NCBI GenBank assembly: GCA_016234705.1 | Contig: JACRAS010000022.1 | Location: 1-37,072 of the forward strand | Direction of reading: 5' to 3' | DNA from: Betaproteobacteria bacterium | GTDB taxonomy: Bacteria > Pseudomonadota > Gammaproteobacteria > Burkholderiales > SG8-39 | DNA length: 37,072 nt | Shown: positions 15,710-21,740 of the stretch, one piece after another | Layout: each line of letters starts with the position of its first letter | Position numbering within the stretch: position 1 is the first letter of the stretch | Program-made: the position numbers and the translations under genes | Notes under the pieces: model-generated | What the model saw: only the letters and a program-made list of their open reading frames with translations | Databases searched by the model: none | What the model was told of the DNA's origin: nothing

Positions 15710-16495
15710 ATGACATCGATGTTTGAGTTCGTCAACTACCGCGTCGACGATGGCGTCGCGGAAATTACCATGAATCGGCCCCCGGTCAACGCGATCAACC
15801 ATCAACTGGCGCGAGACGTGATCGGCGCCTATAAGTTCGCCAAGGACGACGAATCCGCGCGCGTGGTGATTCTCGCGAGCGCGCTGCCGGAGGTATTTTC
15901 CGCAGGTGTCGACCTTAAGATGGCACTCGAATTCGACGGCCAGGGCTTGCGCAAATTCCTTGAAGTCTTCTACTACGAGCACCACGACGTATTGTATCGC
16001 CTCGGCAAGCCGGTGATCGCGGCCGTCGCCGGCCATGCGCGCGCAGCCGGAGTGACGTTCGCCGTTTCCTGCGACATGATCATCGCCGCCGAAGAAGCGC
16101 AATTCGGCTACCCGGAAATCAACGTGGGCCTACTGCCGGCCATGCACCTGGTGCACCTGTCGCGCGTCGCCGGTCGCCATCGCGCCGCGCAGATGCTTTA
16201 TACCGGCGACATCGTTAGTGCCGCGGAGATGTACCGGCTTGGCGTACTCAATGAGGTCGTGCCGCGTGAACAGGTTCTACCGCGGGCACGCGAGTTAGCC
16301 GCCAAGCTGGCGCGCAAATCGCCGATCGCGCTCAAGCTGTTGCGTGACGCCTTTGTCCGTGCCAATGAGCTTGACTACCGGCGGTCGATCGAGAGCGTCG
16401 TCGAAACCACTTGCAGCCTGAAGGACACCGAGGATTCGACCGAGGCACTCATGGCTTTTGTACAAAAGCGCGAAGCCGTCTATACGGGACGCTAA
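15710..16495 (+). CDS. Enoyl-CoA hydratase/isomerase (crotonase) family protein
   Basis: The 261-residue crotonase-fold protein acts on a CoA thioester. It has the N-terminal NRPPVNAIN segment, the first oxyanion-hole stretch VFSAGVDLKM (63-72), and the second, AGHARAAGVTFAVSCD (107-122). The glutamate matching Glu144 of rat hydratase is present as E136 in GYPEINVGLLP. The position of Glu164 appears to be Q161, so water addition may be altered and isomerase or another crotonase chemistry is possible. AGGAATACAG precedes ATG 15710; ATG 15719 is a second choice. It lies between the Fe-ADH-like gene and the second azlCD pair. Confidence 0.9.
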   Translation: MTSMFEFVNYRVDDGVAEITMNRPPVNAINHQLARDVIGAYKFAKDDESARVVILASALPEVFSAGVDLKMALEFDGQGLRKFLEVFYYEHHDVLYRLGKPVIAAVAGHARAAGVTFAVSCDMIIAAEEAQFGYPEINVGLLPAMHLVHLSRVAGRHRAAQMLYTGDIVSAAEMYRLGVLNEVVPREQVLPRARELAAKLARKSPIALKLLRDAFVRANELDYRRSIESVVETTCSLKDTEDSTEALMAFVQKREAVYTGR

Positions 16496-16588
16496 GACCA
16501 CGCGCGCAATATCAAGCGTAAGCAAGCACGGAGACATCGATAAAACGAGCAGTTGGCGCCGGCCGGAACGCCGCGCGACATCGTCGAG

Positions 16589-16636
16589 TTGGCAGGCGGA
16601 TCTTGGGTTGCCCGGTGGATTGATTCTCCTATCGCT
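16589..16636 (+). repeat. Short dispersed repeat, copy 3
   Basis: This is a full-length copy with TTGGCAGGCGGATCTTGGG at the left and GGATTGATTCTCCTATCGCT at the right. It lies in the 330-nt gap between the crotonase gene and the second azlC and ends 189 nt before azlC. Apart from the terminator-like hairpin at 16650-16686, I see nothing else in this gap. Confidence 0.8.
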
Positions 16637-16649
16637 TGTCGCTTCGCTT

Positions 16650-16686
16650 CCTAAAAATAAAAAGGCGGGAATGCCCGTTTCCCGCC
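16650..16686 (-). terminator. Rho-independent terminator-like hairpin, minus strand
   Basis: On the minus strand the stem GGCGGGAA/TTCCCGCC (16664-16686, six-nt loop) is followed by TTTTTATTTTTAG, a textbook terminator. On the plus strand there is no T-tract, so it does not serve the crotonase gene. The nearest minus-strand gene ends at 18002, beyond the azlCD pair, so its present use is unclear. Confidence 0.6.
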
Positions 16687-16825
16687 AAAGAGGGGCGCCA
16701 CTGGCCCGATTTCTGAAGATGCAACAGTATCGCAGCCAACGATTCCGCCCATCGGAGATTTTGCTTTCCCGGCAGTTGCGCCGAGCGGGAGCCTCGCGCC
16801 TTGTAGGGCAGATTCTCTGTTGACC

Positions 16826-17512
16826 ATGAGCCCCCGTTCCGAATTTCTAGCCGGGATCAAGGATCTGCTGCCGTCGACCCCGGGAATAGTGATGTTCTCC
16901 GTGGTTGTCGGGGTCGCGGCCGCCGGTGCAGGAGTCTCGGTGATGGCCGCCGCGATGATGGGACTGTTGGTATTCGCGGGCTCGGCCCAATTGGTAGCGT
17001 TCCAACTGGTCGCGGCCGGGGTGCCGGTGCTGGTGATCCTGCTTAGCGTACTGATCATCAACTTGCGGCTGGTGATGTACAGCATCTCGGTGGCCCCCTA
17101 TTTCCGGTACTTGCCCCTGAAATGGAAGGCCCTGCTGGCCCATATGCTTACCGATCAAGTCTATGCTTTTACGGTGCTGCATTTCGAGGGCCGGCCCGAT
17201 TCCCGGCACAAACACTGGTATACCCTGGGAGCGGGCCTGACCCTTGGGGTTCCGTGGGTAATCGCGGGGGTCGCCGGGTTTCTATTGGGCGCGAGCATTC
17301 CGCGCAGTTGGTCACTGGACTTTACCCTGGCGCTGACCTTCATCGGCCTGGTAGCTCCTGCGGTGAAGGACCGTGGAACCTTGGCGGCGGCCTTGACTGC
17401 CGGCGTAGTGGTGGTGGCTGCGGCGGCGCTGCCGATGCGGCTCGGACTGATCACAGCGGCCCTGGCGGGAATGGCGGCGGGAGCATGGGCGGAGCGATGG
17501 AAGACACGTTGA
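16826..17512 (+). CDS. azlC: AzlC family permease (second pair)
   Basis: The 228-residue membrane protein shows the AzlC pattern: PSTPGIVMFSVVVGVAAAGAG at the N-terminus, FAGSAQLVAFQL, IINLRLVMYSISVAPY, HMLTDQVYAF and about seven to eight hydrophobic helices. It is the large half of a branched-chain amino acid type exporter. It is clearly diverged from the AzlC at 7.8 kb, so the two pairs are not a recent duplication. ATG 16826 is used; a TTG two codons earlier is possible. The gene overlaps azlD by 16 nt. Confidence 0.88.
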   Translation: MSPRSEFLAGIKDLLPSTPGIVMFSVVVGVAAAGAGVSVMAAAMMGLLVFAGSAQLVAFQLVAAGVPVLVILLSVLIINLRLVMYSISVAPYFRYLPLKWKALLAHMLTDQVYAFTVLHFEGRPDSRHKHWYTLGAGLTLGVPWVIAGVAGFLLGASIPRSWSLDFTLALTFIGLVAPAVKDRGTLAAALTAGVVVVAAAALPMRLGLITAALAGMAAGAWAERWKTR

Positions 17513-17826
17513 CCGTCTGGCTGGTTATCGCCGGGACTGCGGTAATTACTTTTTGCCTGCGCTTTTCCTTCATCGCTTTGCAGGAGCGCATCGAAATTCC
17601 CCAGGTGGCGCAGCGAGCACTGCGCTACGCGCCGGTGGCGGTGTTGACCGCCATCGTGGTGCCGCTGGTGCTCAACCCAGGGCCGGGGTTCACGCTAGCT
17701 CCGGACAGCTTGCGCCTGGCCTGCGCCATGGCCGCCTTCCTCATCGCCCGGGCCAGCCGCAACATCCTGTTTACCGTGGCCGGAGGGATGCTGCTGTTAT
17801 GGAGCCTTCAGGCCGTGTTCAGCTAG
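17497..17826 (+). CDS. azlD: AzlD family small subunit (second pair)
   Basis: The 109-residue protein has about four hydrophobic helices with the AzlD signature TFCLRFSFIAL near the N-terminus, RYAPVAVLTAIVVPLVL, and a C-terminal ASRNILFTVAGGMLLLW. GGAGCG just precedes ATG 17497, and the start overlaps the end of azlC, which indicates coupled translation. The 175-nt stretch after it, up to the converging flavoprotein gene, contains no convincing gene. Confidence 0.86.
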   Translation: MEDTLTVWLVIAGTAVITFCLRFSFIALQERIEIPQVAQRALRYAPVAVLTAIVVPLVLNPGPGFTLAPDSLRLACAMAAFLIARASRNILFTVAGGMLLLWSLQAVFS

Positions 17827-18001
17827 CCGAAGGGGCACAATGACGCGGACGGTGCCGCTGCGGCGCGCTTGAAGGCCCCGGTCAACGGGTTGATGAATCC
17901 GCTCTTTGATCAAAAACTATTATGCGCAGTTCGGCGACCATGTGCGCGTAATGCGGCGCGATCTCGAGCATGCCGCGGCAAGCCGAGAAGGTGATCGAAA
18001 A

Positions 18002-19003
18002 TCACAAGAAACCGGCGAGCTTCTGTCTCAGCGCCTCGAAACGGGCGTTGATGTTTCCCACGATGTCAGCCATCACTTCGCCGGCATCTTGCACCTCGGT
18101 GATCAGCCCGGCAACCTGCCCGCAACAGATCTCGGCCCCGTCCACCTCTCCCAGGTGTTGGGCGTGGTACTGGGAATGCTCGCTCAGATAGCGGCGCAGG
18201 TCTTCTGCGGACGCCCCGGAAGTCCGCATGCCCGTGTACTGTTTCGAGAAGTTGTTGATGAGGTCCCGGGCGAGCATGTGGTCCTTCGGCACAGAGGCGG
18301 TGCACACGTCTTCTCCCCTCGCGATGGCCTCCTTCACGCGAGGATGGCTCTCCGATTCACTGGTGACCATGAACCTCGTCCCCATGTAGATCCCGTCTGC
18401 CCCCAGCGCCAGAGCGGCCAGAACCCCGCGCGCGTCCCCGATGCCGCCGCCGGCGACTACGGGTACCCTTACCGCATCGGCGACCAGGGGTGTCAATACC
18501 AGGGTGGTCAGCTCGGTGAATCCCTTGTGGCCGCCGGCTTCGAAACCTTCGCAGATCACGGCGTCCACCCCGGCCTGTTCGGCCTTTATCGCGTGTCGCG
18601 CGGTGGAAATCGCGTGGAGGACCTTGACGCCGGCGTGTTTGAGAACCCGCGTGTATACATCGGGTCTTCCGACCGAGACGATCGCCACTGGGACCGCCTC
18701 CTCGATCACCACCTCTACGATCTTCTTTGAGAATTTGACGTCGCTCCCAAATCCGACCACGATGTTGACGGCAAAAGGCGCTCGGGTCAGGCTGCGCACC
18801 TTTCGAATCTGAGCCCGCGTTCTCTCCCCGGTGAGCTCGGCGTCCGCAGTGATGCTCTCGGCGCCCGCGTTCGGCCCGAGCGTCCCCAGCCCTCCGGCCT
18901 CGGATACCGCCGCGGTAAGCGCAGCCCCGCTCACCCAGTTCATCGGCGCTTGAAGGATAGGGTAGCGAATACCCAGCAGATCACAAATGCGGTTCTTGCC
19001 CAT
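18002..19003 (-). CDS. Nitronate monooxygenase family FMN enzyme (2-nitropropane dioxygenase/FabK-like)
   Basis: The 333-residue TIM-barrel flavoprotein begins with GIRYPILQAPMNWVSG (11-26), the usual N-terminus of NAD(P)H-dependent flavin oxidoreductases in this family. It has the active-site segment EGFEAGGHKG with catalytic His159, and the FMN phosphate motifs VVAGGGIGDARG (182-193) and GADGIYMGTRF (201-211). Members oxidise alkyl nitronates, or reduce quinones or enoyl thioesters. Annotation as FabK-like enoyl reductase cannot be excluded. It is downstream of the amidohydrolase-like gene on the same strand with a truncated crotonase start between them, which suggests one transcript whose middle gene was deleted. 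GGGATGAAG precedes the ATG at 19003. Confidence 0.88.
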   Translation of the reverse strand: MGKNRICDLLGIRYPILQAPMNWVSGAALTAAVSEAGGLGTLGPNAGAESITADAELTGERTRAQIRKVRSLTRAPFAVNIVVGFGSDVKFSKKIVEVVIEEAVPVAIVSVGRPDVYTRVLKHAGVKVLHAISTARHAIKAEQAGVDAVICEGFEAGGHKGFTELTTLVLTPLVADAVRVPVVAGGGIGDARGVLAALALGADGIYMGTRFMVTSESESHPRVKEAIARGEDVCTASVPKDHMLARDLINNFSKQYTGMRTSGASAEDLRRYLSEHSQYHAQHLGEVDGAEICCGQVAGLITEVQDAGEVMADIVGNINARFEALRQKLAGFL

Positions 19004-19036
19004 GGCTTCATCCCGTTTCCGTGGGATCGCAGTTTT

Positions 19037-19099
19037 TTAGGGACGGTTCATCGTGACGATGGCGACGCGCCCGTTCTTTTCGTATTCGACGCATTTCAT
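19037..19099 (-). pseudogene. Stub of an enoyl-CoA hydratase gene (first 20 codons)
   Basis: A short frame reading MKCVEYEKNGRVAIVTMNRP then TAA begins four nt after the amidohydrolase stop, with GGAG at the right spacing. The pattern YE-x-x-G-R-V-A-I-V-T-x-N-R-P is the classic start of crotonase-family enzymes. The remaining roughly 240 residues are gone, and the nitronate-monooxygenase-like gene begins 33 nt later. It is best read as a deletion scar in an operon of amidohydrolase, crotonase and flavoprotein. Confidence 0.7.
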
Positions 19100-19103
19100 C
19101 GCA

Positions 19104-20018
19104 CTACTCCGGTAGTTCTTGGCTAAGGTCGTATCCGGCTTTTTTCAGGATGCGGGCGGCATTCTTGTAATAGAGCTTGTCAAGGACTTCCTTGGAATAG
19201 CCCTCGGCTTCCCAGTCGCGGTACAGCTTGTCGTAGGTGAACATGGGATAGTCTGCCCCGAATATGATTCGGTCCTGGAGCCTGTGGGCGATTTCCCATT
19301 TCAGGTCGGGTGCGAAATACTTGGGAGACCACCCGTGCAGGTCGTAGCCAACGATATTTGCTTTATGCATGAGTATGGCGATCATTTCCGTCTGCCAGGG
19401 CCATGCCGGACGGGCGGCGATGATGTCCAGGTGCGGGAACTTAGCTGCCACCTCATCCACATGCCTCGGGTGGCACGGATCCAGGGTGCAGCCCAGGCCT
19501 CCTCTGAATCCCGCTCCCCATCCGGTGTAGCCCACCATCAGATGGACCGGTTTTTTCGCCTCGGCGCACAGATCATAAAACGGGTAAAACGCCTTGTCGG
19601 AAGGCGGCAGGCGCATGGCCATAGACATGGAAGTGAAACCAACTCCCACCTTCAGGTCTCTGATACATCGCTCAAGCTCTCTCAACCCGGCCAGACCGGT
19701 TTCCGGGTTGATCGCCACCCAGATTCCCAGGTACACATCCGGGTCGTTCCGCATCAGCTCGGCAGCGTAGTCGTGATATTCCTTGACCGCGTCGATGGGC
19801 ATAGCCATGGTGAAACTGAAATCGAGTATTACCTTGACGCCGGCGTCCCTCATCACCTGCGCTTGCTGCTTCTCGGTGTGATGCACTATCTTGTACTTAT
19901 AAGTCTCCTGTGCATGCTGCTCTTCCTCGGGTGTTCTCCAGAGAGAGCCTTTCTTGGTGCCAAAATGGGAATGGATATCTATTGCTCTGAGCTTCTTCAG
20001 TTTCTTCAGTTTCTTCAT
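19104..20018 (-). CDS. Amidohydrolase-2 family protein with altered metal site
   Basis: The 304-residue TIM-barrel protein belongs to the ACMSD/decarboxylase-like amidohydrolase group. The first-strand HxH is present in IDIHSHFG (H16, H18) and the final Asp is present in IFGADYP (D256). The two intermediate ligands look changed. The usual PVxxH reads PVHLM (Met161 where His is expected), and the usual AHxGxPW reads ARPAWPW (Arg203). So at most part of the metal site remains. The family includes hydrolases and decarboxylases; no substrate can be assigned. The start has a Lys/Leu-rich lead (KKLKKLKKL) and a GGAGG ribosome-binding site. It is divergent from the MFS carrier gene, perhaps its transporter partner. 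Confidence 0.82.
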   Translation of the reverse strand: MKKLKKLKKLRAIDIHSHFGTKKGSLWRTPEEEQHAQETYKYKIVHHTEKQQAQVMRDAGVKVILDFSFTMAMPIDAVKEYHDYAAELMRNDPDVYLGIWVAINPETGLAGLRELERCIRDLKVGVGFTSMSMAMRLPPSDKAFYPFYDLCAEAKKPVHLMVGYTGWGAGFRGGLGCTLDPCHPRHVDEVAAKFPHLDIIAARPAWPWQTEMIAILMHKANIVGYDLHGWSPKYFAPDLKWEIAHRLQDRIIFGADYPMFTYDKLYRDWEAEGYSKEVLDKLYYKNAARILKKAGYDLSQELPE

Positions 20019-20054
20019 TTTGCCTCCGCTATGTGTGTTGATTTTTGCTCGATC

Positions 20055-20074
20055 ATAACTTGATCAAAATTATG
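20055..20074. promoter_or_regulatory. Candidate operator palindrome in the divergent amidohydrolase/MFS region
   Basis: An AT-rich, imperfect palindrome, ATAACTTGATCAAAATTAT, is centred on TTGATCAA at 20060-20067. It lies 42-49 nt upstream of the amidohydrolase start and about 150 nt upstream of the MFS gene. Symmetry and position suit a dimeric repressor, but no regulator gene is encoded nearby. Confidence 0.3.
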
Positions 20075-20085
20075 GCGCCACCAAG

Positions 20086-20133
20086 TTGGCAGGTGGATCT
20101 TGGCTTGCCTGGCGGATTGATTCTCCTATCGCT
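20086..20133 (+). repeat. Short dispersed repeat, copy 4
   Basis: This is a full-length copy: TTGGCAGGTGGATCTTGGC at the left, then TTGCCTGGC and GGATTGATTCTCCTATCGCT. It ends 81 nt before the MFS gene start. A short direct repeat, GTACTTTCCCGT, occurs twice right after it (20135-20157). Confidence 0.8.
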
Positions 20134-20214
20134 GTACTTTCCCGTGTACTTTCCCGTTGACAGCAGTATGGCGCGTGCAGGAATATAGGTACACCGACCT
20201 GTGAAATCCTATTT

Positions 20215-21450
20215 ATGCAAACCCAAAACAATCGCCGCGCCATGCTGCTCCTCATCGTGCTGAGCGGCCTGATCATCTCGCTGTGCATAGGGCTGCGCCA
20301 GAGCCTGGGCCTGTTCATGCGGCCGATGACGCTCGAGCTGGGGATCTCGGCGGCGACTTTCGGCTTCTCGATCGCGCTGCAGAACATCGTCTATGGCGTG
20401 TCGCAGCCCTTCATCGGCGCGCTCGGCGACCGCTACGGCTCCCGGCCGGTGCTGGTCGGCACCGCGCTGATCTACGCAGCCGGGCTGCTGCTGATGGTTT
20501 ACTCGAAGGGCGTGCCCGGCGGGCTGGAAGTGGCGGGTTTTCTCATCGGCATCGGCACCGCCGGCACCGGCTTCGGCGTGCTGATCGGCACCATCTCGCG
20601 CGCCACCCCGCCCGAGAAGCGCATCCAGACCGTCGGCATCGTGGCGGCGGCGGGCTCGCTCGGTACCATGGTGATTGCCCCGGTCGGCCAGTGGCTGATC
20701 GACGGCTTCGGCTGGCAGGCGGCGATGGTGGCGTTCGCGGCGATCGCGGCTTCGATGGCCGTGCTGTCCCTGCCCATACGCGAGCAACCCGTTTTAGGCG
20801 AATCTTCTCCCGGGGCGAAATTGAAGCTGGGCGAGGCGGTGCGCGAGGCGATGGGGCACCGCGGCTATCTCTTCATGACGCTGGCGTTCTTCGCCTGCGG
20901 CTTCCAGTTAGTGTTCATCACCACGCACCTGCCGGCGTACCTGCAGCTCTGCGGCGTGGCGCCCGGCGTGGCGGCGAGCGCGCTGGGGCTGATCGGTCTG
21001 TTCAACGCGATCGGCACCTACCTGTTCGGCCTGCTCGGCGCGCGCTACAGCCAGAAGCACCTGCTGGCGATGATCTACCTGCTGCGCACGCTGTTCATCG
21101 TCGTCTTTCTGCTCATGCCGATCAGTGCCGCCTCCACCCTGGTGTTCGCCTCCGCGATGGGATTCCTGTGGCTGGGCGTAGCGCCGCTCGTCACCGGGAT
21201 CATCGCCCGGGTGTTCGGCCTGACGCACTTCAACACGCTCTACGGCATCGTCTTCCTCAGCCACCAGGTCGGCTCGTTCTTCGGCGCCTGGATGGGCGGG
21301 GTGGTGTTCGACCGCTTCGGCAACTACAACTTCGGCTGGGGCGCGCTGATCGTGATCGGCGTCACCGCCTTCACGCTGCAATGGCTGATGGACGAGCGCC
21401 CGCCGCGCGAGCGCAGGCCCGCCGGCGAGCCCGCGGCGGTGCCGGCGTAA
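20215..21450 (+). CDS. MFS transporter (monocarboxylate/oxalate-formate-like)
   Basis: The 411-residue carrier has 12 hydrophobic helices in two halves. The loop 2-3 signature is GALGDRYGSRPVLV, and a related GARYSQKH-type loop occurs in the second half. The N-terminal RQSLGLFMRPMTLELGIS segment resembles the monocarboxylate and oxalate/formate antiporter group of MFS proteins. It probably moves an organic acid across the inner membrane. The gene is divergent from the amidohydrolase gene, with a dispersed repeat copy and an AT-rich palindrome between them. The protein ends in a short Pro/Arg/Glu-rich tail. Confidence 0.87.
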   Translation: MQTQNNRRAMLLLIVLSGLIISLCIGLRQSLGLFMRPMTLELGISAATFGFSIALQNIVYGVSQPFIGALGDRYGSRPVLVGTALIYAAGLLLMVYSKGVPGGLEVAGFLIGIGTAGTGFGVLIGTISRATPPEKRIQTVGIVAAAGSLGTMVIAPVGQWLIDGFGWQAAMVAFAAIAASMAVLSLPIREQPVLGESSPGAKLKLGEAVREAMGHRGYLFMTLAFFACGFQLVFITTHLPAYLQLCGVAPGVAASALGLIGLFNAIGTYLFGLLGARYSQKHLLAMIYLLRTLFIVVFLLMPISAASTLVFASAMGFLWLGVAPLVTGIIARVFGLTHFNTLYGIVFLSHQVGSFFGAWMGGVVFDRFGNYNFGWGALIVIGVTAFTLQWLMDERPPRERRPAGEPAAVPA

Positions 21451-21531
21451 GATTCCATGTGGCTGATGACCTGCTGCTCCGGAACGACACGCTAATCGAC
21501 GGCAGCGGCGCACTGGCGCACCGGCGAGGCG

Positions 21532-21589
21532 GACGGATGTCGCCGTGTCGGGCGGATTGATTCTCATATCGATTGATTCTCGCATCGCT
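21532..21589 (+). repeat. Short dispersed repeat, copy 5 (degenerate, partly doubled)
   Basis: The right half is duplicated: GGCGGATTGATTCTCATATC is followed at once by GATTGATTCTCGCATCGCT. The left part (GCGGACGGATGTCGCCGTG) is only loosely like the other copies. It lies after the MFS gene and ends 151 nt before the giant activase gene. Confidence 0.6.
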
Positions 21590-21621
21590 TGCTTGTGATG
21601 TTTGTACCGGCTATGCTAAGA

Positions 21622-21648
21622 GGCCGTTTCAGAATTACCGAAACGGCC
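21622..21648 (+). other. Hairpin upstream of the terminator
   Basis: The 9-bp perfect arms GGCCGTTTC and GAAACGGCC enclose the loop AGAATTACC. There is no T-tract. It is immediately upstream of the terminator-like hairpin at 21665. The two stacked stems form a structured leader or trailer between the MFS and activase genes. Confidence 0.6.
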
Positions 21649-21664
21649 GCCGGCTTAGGGGAGT

Positions 21665-21695
21665 ACGAGGGGAGGTATCCCCTCGTTTTGTTTTG
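21665..21695 (+). terminator. Rho-independent terminator before the giant activase gene
   Basis: The 9-bp stem ACGAGGGGA/TCCCCTCGT with a four-nt loop is followed by TTTGTTTTG. It would end plus-strand transcription from the MFS side 45 nt before the activase gene. It could instead act as an attenuator if the activase promoter lies upstream. Confidence 0.75.
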
Positions 21696-21740
21696 TAATG
21701 AACTCTAAATAATATTCGGACGAAAAGCGGAGGGGGTCGA

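Noticed and set aside
15541-17934. 16-bp direct match ATTATGCGCAGTTCGG at 15541 and about 17919
   Set aside because: Flanks are unrelated, and one such match can arise by chance in a window of this size.
14077-21589. Dispersed repeat as a sigma-54 promoter
   Set aside because: TTGGCAGGCGGATCTTGGG resembles a -24 element, but no GC dinucleotide falls at the required -12 spacing, and one copy lacks that half.
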